Shown: positions 49,024 to 57,946 of the stretch, piece after piece
Numbering within the stretch: the first letter of the stretch is position 1
Layout of the letters: every line of letters begins with the position of its first letter
Source of the DNA: Croceicoccus bisphenolivorans
Lineage (GTDB): Bacteria; Pseudomonadota; Alphaproteobacteria; Sphingomonadales; Sphingomonadaceae
Assembly (NCBI RefSeq): GCF_001634625.1
Contig: NZ_LRSE01000010.1
Span: forward strand, 1-64,000
Length of the DNA stretch: 64,000 nucleotides
Direction of reading: 5' to 3'
Notes under the pieces: model-generated
Seen by the model: the letters and a program-made list of their open reading frames with translations, nothing else
The model's database searches: none
What the model was told of the DNA's origin: nothing
Translations under genes and position numbers: made by a program

Positions 49024-50124
49024 TTGCGCAGAACTATCGTCTTCGTCTGGGAAAATTTCGGACCGATGCATCTCGACCGTCTGCGCGCGATGGCCAACGC
49101 CGGTTACGACGTGCTGGGCGTGGAATTCAAACCGTCCAGCGAAATCTATGGTTGGGACAGGGTGGCAGAGGAATGCGATGGGCTGCGCATCGCAACGCTT
49201 TGCGACGACGAAGAGCGGGTTGGTCACCGCGCGCTCGCGTCCCGGCTCGTTCGCGTCATACGCCAATCGGGCGCGAGGGACGTGTTCCTTTGCCACTATG
49301 AGCGACCGGCCATCGCGATGGCGGTGATGCGTCTTCGCATTGCGGGTGTGCGCTGTTACGCGATGTTCGATTCAAAGTTCGACGACTACGCCCGGATCAT
49401 GGTGCGCGAAATCGGCAAGCGCGCCCTGATGGCCCCCTATTGCGGCGCGTTGACCGCCACGGAGCGGTCGCGTGACTATCTGCGGTTCCTCGGTGTCGAT
49501 GCCAGTCGGATCGCGCTGGGTTACGATACGATCGATATCGAACGCATGGCGGCGCAGGCGCAAATGGGCGCGACGCTACCGTTCGTGGATCGCGATTTCC
49601 TGATCGTCGCGAGGCTGGTTGAGAAAAAGAACATTGCCGCCGCGATTGGTGCCCTTGCGCGATGCACGGACCCACACGTCGCCTTGCGCCGACTGCGCAT
49701 CGTGGGCGAAGGTCCGCTAGACGCGACCCTGCGCACACACGCCGCAGAACTGGGCGTGGAAGATCGGGTGATTTTCGAGGGAGCGCTGCAAAGTCCCGCT
49801 GTGTCCGGCAAGATGCGGAACGCCCTGGCGCTGATCCTGCCCAGCGTGGAGGAGCAGTTCGGCCTTGTCGTTAACGAGGCTCTGGCACTCGGGCTTCCGG
49901 CCCTGGTGTCGACGCGGGCCGGCGCGGCCGATGTGCTGGTCGAAAATCTGGGCAACGGCGTGTTGATCGATCCGGACGACGAAATGCAGATCGCAATGGC
50001 CATGTCATTCGTTGCAGAGAGCGAGGAGCGTCACGCACTTATGTCGCGGCGTGCACTGGCAAGTGCCGAGCGGGGCGATGTGCGCCATTTCGTGGCGGGG
50101 GTTGCCCGGCTTTTGGAAAGCTGA
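49024..50124 (+). CDS. Glycosyltransferase family 4 protein (366 aa)
   Basis: A GT-B enzyme starting RRTIVFVWENFGPMHLDRLRAM, with the donor domain motifs DFLIVARLVEKKNIAAAIGAL and the conserved PSVEEQFGLVVNEALALGLPALVSTRAGA. The first in-frame start after the upstream stop (49003) is TTG 49024; ATG 49066 would delete the first strand, so TTG is preferred. It is transcribed toward the beta-helix gene, and a GC hairpin lies between the two convergent stops. Sugar specificity is unknown. Confidence 0.88.
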   Translation: MRRTIVFVWENFGPMHLDRLRAMANAGYDVLGVEFKPSSEIYGWDRVAEECDGLRIATLCDDEERVGHRALASRLVRVIRQSGARDVFLCHYERPAIAMAVMRLRIAGVRCYAMFDSKFDDYARIMVREIGKRALMAPYCGALTATERSRDYLRFLGVDASRIALGYDTIDIERMAAQAQMGATLPFVDRDFLIVARLVEKKNIAAAIGALARCTDPHVALRRLRIVGEGPLDATLRTHAAELGVEDRVIFEGALQSPAVSGKMRNALALILPSVEEQFGLVVNEALALGLPALVSTRAGAADVLVENLGNGVLIDPDDEMQIAMAMSFVAESEERHALMSRRALASAERGDVRHFVAGVARLLES

Positions 50125-50155
50125 CGGCCCGCCCGGCACAATGCCGAACGGGCCG
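50125..50155. terminator. Hairpin between convergent genes
   Basis: CGGCCCG and CGGGCCG (7 bp) enclose a second stem CGGC/GCCG, sitting directly between the stops at 50124 and 50164. It is symmetric and could work for both strands, but has no U-tract. Confidence 0.45.
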
Positions 50156-50163
50156 CCGACGCA

Positions 50164-52413
50164 TCACCCGCGCGAAACCCTGGCCGCGATGCCAAGGTTC
50201 CCTGCCGCAATTGTCGCGCCGGTGGAGTTCACCACCGCCACGCTTACGGTATCGGCACCGGTCTGACGCCACGAAAGGGTCCGCCCACCCGGATCGGACG
50301 TGGGCGAAACTTGCCAGAAATCACCCCAAGCCGCGCCGGTTGCGGTAACGGTCGCCTCGAAGATGTCGCCAGCGACAAGTTCGGGAACGGCGATCGTTGC
50401 CGAGGCCGTCAGGTCGGTACTGTTGGCCGCGTGATATTCCATCTCGTCCCACCGCCCCTGCTGGCGCGAATAGCGCAGGCGGATGTAGTCGTGCACGTCC
50501 GACAGGAGGCGATCCTTCGCAAGGCGCAGACCCGTGCCGTTCTTGGGAAAGCGGAAGACACCTGTCGACGAATGCTTCGCGATGAACACTTCCTGCCCGT
50601 CTACATATCCGTTGTCGGGATTGTTGCTGATCCAGGCGTCCAGCGTAACGTCGAACGAGCCCTCCTGATTGTTGTTCAGGCTGATCCGGTCACTTACCGG
50701 TGACAGTTTGCCTCCTCCGTGCAGGTGCTGGGTTGTGCCGCCATAGGATCGCCCGCCGAAGTTGGGTGTGGCGAAAATGCCAGCTTGTGCGATCAGGGGA
50801 AACGACTTTGGCGTACCGTCCTGGCAAATCACCCCGGTCGAGGCACCATTGCCGCTCCACCATATCGTGCAGGATGGGGCATCGAAATATCCCCGCCAAC
50901 GCAGGACTGCCGGCGCAGAGCGGCCCTGAAGCCGGGCAAGCTCTGTTCGCGTGCAGCGAACCGTCACGTTGATGTTGCTGGCAGGCGGAACGAATTCGTC
51001 AGTGTCGCCGCCGGTGATCTGCTTCGTCAGCGAATCCACACCGATCAGCAACGGCGGCTCGGCCACGACTCTGTCGACCACGTATTCGATCCGCAGGTCG
51101 ATGTCGGCCATGCCGCCGTATTGCGGATCATTGCCTTGCAGGATGAGCCCTGAGTCGATCAGTTCAAGGTCGCCGCGAATCTGTCCGCCGCCCAGGATGA
51201 CCGAAGGGACACTAGTGATGCGAACATTGCGGAACGTCAGCCAAGGGATCGCCGCGTCCGGATCGCGCCAACGCTTCAATACCGAATAGGGATTGCCGAA
51301 GAAGATCGCAGCGCCGCCGCTATACCCCTGCAGGCCGAGCTGTGAGCAATCGTATATTTCGGTATCCGCCACCAGCGTTCCGGGGGCCTGTTCGCCGCCA
51401 AAGCCCTCGATCGCCTGCCAGCTGTCACCGATGGAACCGTCGATGAACGACCAGCCATAGCGCCCCCCGGGATTGAAACAGCTGCCGTTCGAGCCCGACA
51501 GATGGCAACCGACCAGCTTCTGCTCATCCGGCCCGGTGCCACCGATGTAGTAACTTTCGCCCTTGAACCCGGTTATGGTGCAGTCTTCCAGCCAGATCGT
51601 GCCGGCCCGGCTGTCCTGAATAGCCAGTCCCTTGTCGCTGGTATCCCAACCCTTGCCGGTATCGATGTCGATAGCCTTCCAGACCGGGCCTTCCTCGGTA
51701 TCGCGAACACGGTCCCCGATCAGGTCCATGCCTTTCATGTGGAACGTTTCGATCTGCCAGCCACCTTCGGGACGGGCACCGTGGCCTGCGTCGCCGAACA
51801 GCTTTATGCCGCCTCCGCGCCAGACCTTGGGCGTGGGATCGGAGGGAGACGTATCGACAAGCTGCCAGGTGTCGTTGCCATTGGCGCCATCCTGACCGAC
51901 GAAGTACAGCGCGGTGCGCCCCGTCAGGCTGAAGAGCGACGCAGTGGCCGTGATCGCGATCGGATGGCCATCGCGGGCGGCGCCCTGGTTCGCCGCAGTC
52001 GCGCGCTCTGTCGCCCACAGTTCGTACTCGCGCTGGGCGAAGGCATAGCGGGTCAGGCCGACCGCAGCGCCGTACTGGAACATGGCCTGGATGGCAGGCT
52101 GGCTATTGGCGCCACGACCGCCGGGCGCGCCGAACATCTCCGGCTCCAGAACCCCGTTCGTCGGGGCAAGGCGGAATACGCGGCCATCGGCGTTGACGTG
52201 GCAGGCCAGCGGGTGGGCGTCCGCCATAGCCGCATTGCAAAGCGCGTCGCAGACATAGCGGGCCGCGCCTTTGCCGGGTGCCTGATAGCCGCTGGTTTCG
52301 AACTGGCCGAGATTGGCAGGAAGCGCACGCTGACGCATGGCAGACAGCGGCGCGGCATTGCCAAGGTCGGCCCGCGCGGCCAGCCCGCGTGCGAGAATGT
52401 CCACCCCGCTCAT
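50164..52413 (-). CDS. Phage-tailspike-like pectate-lyase/beta-helix protein (749 aa)
   Basis: The N-terminal 100 residues look like a phage-type attachment region (VDILARGLAARADLGNAAPLSAM). Then comes PEMFGAPGGRGANSQPAIQAMFQYGAAVG, which resembles the start of Pectate_lyase_3 beta-helices in tailspikes and EPS depolymerases. The middle has short strand-turn units with Gly, Asn and Asp (IWLEDCTITGFKGESYYIGG) typical of a right-handed parallel beta-helix. The C-terminal part is beta-sandwich-like. No signal peptide is seen. It is coupled by ATGA to the small virion-like gene upstream. Function as lyase, hydrolase or structural protein is not settled; catalytic residues are not identifiable by eye. 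Confidence 0.7.
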   Translation of the reverse strand: MSGVDILARGLAARADLGNAAPLSAMRQRALPANLGQFETSGYQAPGKGAARYVCDALCNAAMADAHPLACHVNADGRVFRLAPTNGVLEPEMFGAPGGRGANSQPAIQAMFQYGAAVGLTRYAFAQREYELWATERATAANQGAARDGHPIAITATASLFSLTGRTALYFVGQDGANGNDTWQLVDTSPSDPTPKVWRGGGIKLFGDAGHGARPEGGWQIETFHMKGMDLIGDRVRDTEEGPVWKAIDIDTGKGWDTSDKGLAIQDSRAGTIWLEDCTITGFKGESYYIGGTGPDEQKLVGCHLSGSNGSCFNPGGRYGWSFIDGSIGDSWQAIEGFGGEQAPGTLVADTEIYDCSQLGLQGYSGGAAIFFGNPYSVLKRWRDPDAAIPWLTFRNVRITSVPSVILGGGQIRGDLELIDSGLILQGNDPQYGGMADIDLRIEYVVDRVVAEPPLLIGVDSLTKQITGGDTDEFVPPASNINVTVRCTRTELARLQGRSAPAVLRWRGYFDAPSCTIWWSGNGASTGVICQDGTPKSFPLIAQAGIFATPNFGGRSYGGTTQHLHGGGKLSPVSDRISLNNNQEGSFDVTLDAWISNNPDNGYVDGQEVFIAKHSSTGVFRFPKNGTGLRLAKDRLLSDVHDYIRLRYSRQQGRWDEMEYHAANSTDLTASATIAVPELVAGDIFEATVTATGAAWGDFWQVSPTSDPGGRTLSWRQTGADTVSVAVVNSTGATIAAGNLGIAARVSRG

Positions 52414-52880
52414 TGCGCCACCCGATAGGTGACGGCGCCGCTGGCAAGGGCAAAGTCGAGATAGAAGGCTGCGCCTTCCTCTGTTTCGACCCACACAGTT
52501 TCATTGGCATTGGCGGAAAACACCGCCCATGCCGAACCGGCCAGCGTGAGCGGAAACCGCGTCACCCCACCATCGACGGAGCGCAGAACCGATACGGTAC
52601 CGGTCCAGTCGCCCGAAAGGGTGAGGACGATGCCGCGTCCGGTAATCGCATCGAACGGACCGGCGTCGGCAATGCCGGTTGCGGTTCCTTCCAGCGGATC
52701 GGGTACCGTGACCGGGTCGGCACCGGATCCACCGCCGCCGACAGAACCCCCAAGAACCGTTACAGGCAGGGGGCTGGCGGCAGACACGGTGGCAAAGTCA
52801 CCATTCGCGTCGGCCATACCCATGGCAAAGGCTGGGGCATAGCCGGATGGAAGCGAGATGGGGGGTGGGTTCTGAGGCAT
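52410..52880 (-). CDS. Phage-virion-like small protein (156 aa)
   Basis: The first 50 residues are extended and Ala/Gly/Pro-rich (MGMADANGDFATVSAASPLPVTVLGGS), a pattern common in phage and prophage tail-associated proteins. The rest is a predicted beta-sandwich: LSGDWTGTVSVLRSVDGGVTRFPLTLAGSAW and NANETVWVETEEGAAFYLDFALASG. I recognise it only as resembling proteins that lie next to tail fibre genes. No signal peptide. Its stop overlaps the beta-helix gene start (52410-52413), so the two are made together. There is no other phage gene nearby. Confidence 0.6.
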   Translation of the reverse strand: MPQNPPPISLPSGYAPAFAMGMADANGDFATVSAASPLPVTVLGGSVGGGGSGADPVTVPDPLEGTATGIADAGPFDAITGRGIVLTLSGDWTGTVSVLRSVDGGVTRFPLTLAGSAWAVFSANANETVWVETEEGAAFYLDFALASGAVTYRVAQ

Positions 52881-53054
52881 ACGGGTTCCTTCGATTCGCG
52901 TTTTGTTTCGAGAAACCCGGGTTCATTATGCACGCAGCCAACTGTAGGAAAATAAAAAGTTTTCCATGACGCCCTTGCGCGCGGTCAGGTAGGCCGTGAA
53001 ATGGTGTGTCCCTGACGGCAATGTGGCCATCGCCGCCGTTTTGACTCTTGGAGC

Positions 53055-54317
53055 ATGAATTTGCCGATGCGACCGCCCGTCGCCGTATTTCATCCCGGCA
53101 CACAGCACAGCTGGCAGACCGCTTTCGCGCTGCAACAGCTGGACCGGCTGGCGTTCCTGATGACCAGCCTGTTCTATCGCCCCGAACATTGGCCTTATCG
53201 ACTGGAACGGATTTTGCCGGGCCGGCAGGGGCGTGCGCTTCACGCCGAGTTCCAACGATTGGCGCACGGCGGACTGGATCCTGCACGGGTGCGGACCGCA
53301 GGCATGCACGAGTGGGCAGAGCGGATCGCGTCGCGCGCCGGCTTTCCCGCATTGGCCCGCCAACTGGATCGGGCGGGCAATCGCCGTTTCGTGCAGTACC
53401 TGTCGCGCGATATCCGCTCGGCCCAGCCATTTCATCTCTGGGGCTTCAATTCGAGTTCGCTGGAGGCGTTCGAACTTGCGAAGCGGCATGGCCGCACCTG
53501 TATTCTGGATCGCACGATTGCCGATTGGCGCGCATGGAACGCCGTTTTGCCACGGTTGACTGACCAATACGGTGATTGGTTCGTCGAACTGCCCAAACCG
53601 ATGGACGCGGCAAAGATTGCCCGTGACGATCGTGAATACGAACTGGCCGACGTTATCGTTTGCGGCAGTCAGCATTGCGCGCAAAGCCTGCCCGCCCATT
53701 CCCCGGTTCCGGGATTGGAAGCGAAGACGCGGGTCTTGCCCTATTGCTATGACGAACGCCTGTTCGGCGCGCAGTCTGCCCCTTCGTCCGTGGATCGATC
53801 GGGGCCGGTGCGGTTCCTGTTCGTTGGACAGGTTGGCATGCGCAAGGGCATCCATCACGTCTTGGAAGCCATCACCCAGTTGCCTGAAAACGAGGCCAGA
53901 CTGACAATCGTCGGGCCGATGCACATCGACCGTGGCGTTTTTGCCCGGTTCGCAGACCGCGTCGATTACAGGTCCAGCGTGCCGCGTGCCTCGATCCCGG
54001 CGATCATGGCCGAACACCATGCACTCGTCTTTCCCAGTTATTTCGAGGGATCGTCGCTGGCCTTGCTGGAATCGCTCGCCTCGGGTCTGGCGCTGATCCA
54101 GACGCACGCGGCAGGTAACGGGGCAAGTAGGGATAGCGGCATCGTGATGGACCGTCCGGACACCGATCTGCTGGTAAACGCCATGCGCAGCGTAATCGCC
54201 GATCGTGATCGGCTGGATGCCATGCGCCAAGCGGCCCAAGGGGAAGCGCGCGCCTATAGCTTTGCCCGTTATCGCACCAATATCGAGGCGCTGCTTGATG
54301 ATATTGAAGTGGATTAA
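53055..54317 (+). CDS. Glycosyltransferase family 4 protein (420 aa)
   Basis: GT-B fold: N-terminal VAVFHPGTQHSWQTAFALQQL, donor domain VRFLFVGQVGMRKGIHHVLEAI and PSYFEGSSLALLESLASGLALIQTHAAGNG. These match the group 1 glycosyltransferases of EPS loci. GGAG is 4 bases before ATG 53055 and 16 before Met 5 (53067), so the exact start is unsure. It is divergent from the virion-like gene and convergent with the flippase, overlapping its stop by 4 bases. Acceptor and donor are unknown. Confidence 0.88.
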   Translation: MNLPMRPPVAVFHPGTQHSWQTAFALQQLDRLAFLMTSLFYRPEHWPYRLERILPGRQGRALHAEFQRLAHGGLDPARVRTAGMHEWAERIASRAGFPALARQLDRAGNRRFVQYLSRDIRSAQPFHLWGFNSSSLEAFELAKRHGRTCILDRTIADWRAWNAVLPRLTDQYGDWFVELPKPMDAAKIARDDREYELADVIVCGSQHCAQSLPAHSPVPGLEAKTRVLPYCYDERLFGAQSAPSSVDRSGPVRFLFVGQVGMRKGIHHVLEAITQLPENEARLTIVGPMHIDRGVFARFADRVDYRSSVPRASIPAIMAEHHALVFPSYFEGSSLALLESLASGLALIQTHAAGNGASRDSGIVMDRPDTDLLVNAMRSVIADRDRLDAMRQAAQGEARAYSFARYRTNIEALLDDIEVD

Positions 54318-55687
54318 CCGCGCAGGACCGCAAAATCCCTGAGGCGGGTCCGGATCGACAGGACGTCGCGAAGGAGCGCCGTCGGGCGATAGGACAGGCG
54401 CATCAGGGTCATCCGTATTGCGGGGATCGCCTGGCCGAGTTCGGCTACGACAAGCGGCAGCAAGATGATGTGCAGTGGCATGCCGGCCTGCGTCAAAAGG
54501 AATGCGCCGCCGAATGCCAAGGCGGAGATAACCAGATAGCTGGCCATGAACGCCGCGTTCCGGTTTGCCGCGCTGAGCACCGCAGCCGCCGGCAGAGTGA
54601 GCGAACGGACCGATCCGGCCAAGGCCAGCACGATGGCGATCGGGTAAGAGAATTCCGTTTCGCCATGGGTCCAGATGTGTTGCGCCCAAGGTCCAAGTGC
54701 CAGAAACCCAGCGAAGTAGCCGACGACGATGACGACCATGCCAAGCGTCAGGCTGGCAAAGATGCGGCGTTGCAGCTCTAGCCCGGCCGACTGCAAATGC
54801 GCCATCTCGAAAAAGGCGAGTTGGAACACGAAATTCGTCGCCATGTCGATCAAGCGGGCCAGCGTGCGGATCGCGACGAAGGTTGCCACCACGACCGGCC
54901 CGAAAAAGGCGCCGACCAAGAGGGTGTATCCCTGAATGTTGAATCCGAAGACGAGCGGTGCGGCCATGAACGCGATCGAGGGACGTCCGATCCTTTTCAC
55001 CGTCGCCCAGATCCGTTTCGGGCCGACGCCGCCGAACAGTTCGCCGGCGACATTTCGCGCGATGACAAGCGAAATGAAAAACGTCGCCGCGCGGACAAGC
55101 GCCAGGGCCATGGGCAGGTCGGACAGGCGCTGGCTGGTCGCCACGACGATCGCGGTTGCCGCAATCTCGCCAATGGTCTGCACGCCCTTTATCGTCATCG
55201 ATAGCGGATAGCGCCCGGCATATCTGAAGGCGACATCGATCGCCGATGTCTGCACGGTCAGAAATACGAAAACGCATAGCCAGCCGATGGCAGCCAGTAT
55301 CTGGTCGCCTGCGATCCCGGACGCGAGGATCATGCCTTCGTCAAGCACAAGGCCGCTGGAAACGAAGAAAGCCGCGATCAGCAGCAGGTTGGTCAGGGTC
55401 ACGGCAACCCATGTCGATACGAAGAGGGCTTTCGCTTCCTCGGTATCGCCTGCCTCGTGCGCGGCGATGGCTGCGTTGCCGCCTGCCGCGCCGAACCCGC
55501 CCGCGGTCAACGACAGGTATGCGGGCAGGGCCTGCAGCATCAGCCAGACGCCCACCTGTGGCGTCGTCCAGAACGCAAACAGCAGCGGCATCGTGATGAC
55601 CTGCACGCCGATGCGGGTCACGAATGTGAACATGTTTGCCGCGATGCCGCGCAGCAATCGACCCCGGTCCAGGCCCGACCGGCTCAT
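54314..55687 (-). CDS. Polysaccharide flippase, Wzx/MATE-like (457 aa)
   Basis: A polytopic protein with about twelve hydrophobic segments starting near residue 15 (IAANMFTFVTRIGVQVITMPLLFAFW). The pattern GVWLMLQALPAYLSLTAGGFGAAGGNAAI matches Wzx-type oligosaccharide flippases, which move the lipid-linked repeat unit across the inner membrane. The start at 55687 overlaps the stop of the preceding gene (ATGA). It is the last gene of a seven-gene minus-strand operon that begins with gmd. Confidence 0.88.
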   Translation of the reverse strand: MSRSGLDRGRLLRGIAANMFTFVTRIGVQVITMPLLFAFWTTPQVGVWLMLQALPAYLSLTAGGFGAAGGNAAIAAHEAGDTEEAKALFVSTWVAVTLTNLLLIAAFFVSSGLVLDEGMILASGIAGDQILAAIGWLCVFVFLTVQTSAIDVAFRYAGRYPLSMTIKGVQTIGEIAATAIVVATSQRLSDLPMALALVRAATFFISLVIARNVAGELFGGVGPKRIWATVKRIGRPSIAFMAAPLVFGFNIQGYTLLVGAFFGPVVVATFVAIRTLARLIDMATNFVFQLAFFEMAHLQSAGLELQRRIFASLTLGMVVIVVGYFAGFLALGPWAQHIWTHGETEFSYPIAIVLALAGSVRSLTLPAAAVLSAANRNAAFMASYLVISALAFGGAFLLTQAGMPLHIILLPLVVAELGQAIPAIRMTLMRLSYRPTALLRDVLSIRTRLRDFAVLRG

Positions 55688-56706
55688 CGCTGGATTGCGT
55701 TCAATGTCTTGCGGGCAATCCGCTTGCCGCGCGTCCACACCCGGTCCCCGGTCCAGAGAATCCGGGTGCGAGATGCCTCTTCATGCGGATGAGAGGCAAA
55801 GCGATCGTATCGATCGGCAACAGTACCTTGCAGGAAATCGACCCATGTTTTCATGATCGCTTCGCGGCTGAACGACGGCAGGTGCACATTGCCAGCCGCG
55901 ATAATGCGTTCCGCAAGGCCCGGTTCCTGCACAAGTCGGGCAACGGCATCGCGAATTCCTTCGGGCGTGGTTGCGCGCAGGAAATCGATGCCGGGCGTGC
56001 CGATCTGCAAAAAGGCGCTGTCTGACCCGGCGATGCACGGTACTCTGCCGATCCACGCATTGACCAGCTTGCTGGGCGGCTTGCCGCGCCACTTGTGCTC
56101 ACCGAACGTGCGGATCGCGATCACGGCGTCGAGGTTCGAGTAATCGTGCCAGCGGTCTGGCGGATAGGCGCAGAATTCCACCCCCAGCGGGGCAAGAAAT
56201 TCGCGCCATCGCTGCTCGTCCCAGACAAGGTTTCGTGAGAGCTGGCCCAGGTATCCGATGCGCTTCATCCGTCCGGCCGGCGCGGCGCGCGGGATGATGC
56301 CGGACTGCGGCCAGAGCCAGATGGTTTCGGCGTTCGCGCCCTGCTGCCAGCGGTTCTGGACGATTTCGCACTGCGCGTGCCAGCGATGCGGGAAATCGCC
56401 TCTTACCGATACATCGAAACGCGAAGCGTCCGCGCCGAGGATGTCGAGATCGCATGTATGGATCACGTTGATCGCACCGGCGCGGGGACGGGTCGACAGC
56501 TCCATCCCTTCGTAGCCGGCCTCTCGCAGATAGAAATAGGTCAGCGCGATCATGTTGATGTCCGCGCCTACTGCACCTGAAAACTGCATCCGCACATCGA
56601 AATCGCTGGCGATCAGGGCATCGATGTCGGGTGCGGCCATGGCCTTGTCCACATCGAACGGGCTGGTGCATACGAAGTTGACGGGAACAGGGGTCTCAAG
56701 CCACAT
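55684..56706 (-). CDS. Probable glycosyltransferase of unassigned family (340 aa)
   Basis: The sequence has a glycosyltransferase-like C-terminal domain, with GKPPSKLVNAWIGRVPCIAGSDSAFLQIGTPGIDFLRA resembling the sugar-nucleotide site of GT-B enzymes, followed by helices with EGIRDAVARLVQEPGLAERI. The N-terminal domain (FVCTSPFDVDKAMAAPDIDALIASDFD) is not one I can assign to a family. Position in the operon between wcaI-like and wzx-like genes, with overlaps on both sides (11 and 4 bases), supports a sugar-adding role. Confidence 0.65.
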   Translation of the reverse strand: MWLETPVPVNFVCTSPFDVDKAMAAPDIDALIASDFDVRMQFSGAVGADINMIALTYFYLREAGYEGMELSTRPRAGAINVIHTCDLDILGADASRFDVSVRGDFPHRWHAQCEIVQNRWQQGANAETIWLWPQSGIIPRAAPAGRMKRIGYLGQLSRNLVWDEQRWREFLAPLGVEFCAYPPDRWHDYSNLDAVIAIRTFGEHKWRGKPPSKLVNAWIGRVPCIAGSDSAFLQIGTPGIDFLRATTPEGIRDAVARLVQEPGLAERIIAAGNVHLPSFSREAIMKTWVDFLQGTVADRYDRFASHPHEEASRTRILWTGDRVWTRGKRIARKTLNAIQR

Positions 56707-57925
56707 CGTGGGTTCCGATTTCGGTTAATGTCGCTTCGGCCGTGTCGATTATGCTTTGATAAGACCAGCGCTTGGCGGCGCGTCGTCTTGCGGCATCGCC
56801 CAGCGATTGCCGAAGCGCAGGATCGTTTGCAAGGGCGCAGATCGCATCGGCCAGCGCCGCGGCGTTGCCCGGTTCTACGTTCAGGCCACACCCTTCGACT
56901 TCATCGAAAAGGCCCGTTCCCGCTGCGGCGGTGGCAACCATCGGGCGGCCGGATGCGAGCATGTTGGTCAACTTTGACGGCAACACGAGGTCTGCCGCGC
57001 CGGCCAGTTGCGGCAAGAGATGGATGTCGGCCAGAGCCAACATGGCCGCAAGGCTGCCGCGCGGCTGGAGATCCCGGAACTGCACGTTATCCAGCCCTTG
57101 CGCCAGTGATTGGAGCGTTGCCCGGTTCGGCCCTTCGCCACAGATCACGAAGGCGATATCGGACCGGGCACGAATTGCGCGGGCGGCTTCGATGACGATG
57201 TCCAGCCCCTGCTTGTTGGCGATATTGCCGGAATAGAGCGCGACGGTGCGGCCCGTTAGTCCCCATCGGGCACGCAGGCCTTCCACGTCCGCATTCGCAA
57301 AATCGAGAGTGGGATCGAACCAGTTTCGCATTTCGACGACGCGGCCTTTGGCAATGCCCTTTTCATGCAGCCTAGACCGCATTTGCGGGCTGATGGTGGA
57401 AACTTTCGCGGCAGAGATAAGGCAGTCGCGTTCCAGGTTCAGGGCAAGGCGGGCCGGGGCGGACCCGGCGCGAAGCATGCCGGTCGCGACGGCGGCTTCG
57501 GCTTCGAAATCCTGTACGTGGACCCACAGGGGGGCCCCAGCCAACCGCGCCGCGGCACGAGCGACGGGTACCGACAGGAGTGAGGGCGCGATGGCGATGA
57601 CCGCATCGATCCCGCCGCGGGCCGCGCGCATCGCCGGGCCTCGCGCGGACAGGGCAAAGCTCAAATGGTGCAGAATGCGGCGCGGTCCGCTGGGCCGGGC
57701 CGGGATATAGTGCCGGACGCGGGTTACCGTAACGCCGTTTTCCCGCGCGACGTAGCCTTTGCGAGGCTGGCCGTCATAAGGTTGCCACTGCGGGTAATAA
57801 GGTAGTCCGGCGATGACCTGAACCGTATGGCCACGCGCGACCAGCCCTTCGGCAAGGCCGGTGGTGTAGGGCCCGATGCCAATAGGCTCTGGCGCGTAGT
57901 TGAGACCGACGATCAGGATTTGCAT
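56696..57925 (-). CDS. wcaI: WcaI-like glycosyltransferase (409 aa)
   Basis: Begins ILIVGLNYAPEPIGIGPYTTGLAEGLVARGHTVQVIAGLPYYPQW, the hallmark N-terminus of the colanic acid fucosyltransferase-type enzyme WcaI. The donor domain contains VALYSGNIANKQGLDIVIEAA and LPSKLTNMLASGRPMVATAAAGTG. In E. coli WcaI is thought to transfer fucose in the colanic acid unit; with gmd and fcl in the same operon a fucosyl donor is plausible here too, though not proven. Confidence 0.88.
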   Translation of the reverse strand: MQILIVGLNYAPEPIGIGPYTTGLAEGLVARGHTVQVIAGLPYYPQWQPYDGQPRKGYVARENGVTVTRVRHYIPARPSGPRRILHHLSFALSARGPAMRAARGGIDAVIAIAPSLLSVPVARAAARLAGAPLWVHVQDFEAEAAVATGMLRAGSAPARLALNLERDCLISAAKVSTISPQMRSRLHEKGIAKGRVVEMRNWFDPTLDFANADVEGLRARWGLTGRTVALYSGNIANKQGLDIVIEAARAIRARSDIAFVICGEGPNRATLQSLAQGLDNVQFRDLQPRGSLAAMLALADIHLLPQLAGAADLVLPSKLTNMLASGRPMVATAAAGTGLFDEVEGCGLNVEPGNAAALADAICALANDPALRQSLGDAARRRAAKRWSYQSIIDTAEATLTEIGTHDVA

Positions 57926-57946
57926 GGGGGATGCCTGTCCGGCTTG

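Noticed and set aside
50164-52880. A complete prophage
   Set aside because: No integrase, capsid, terminase, portal or lysis gene is present on either side; the flanks are glycosyltransferases.
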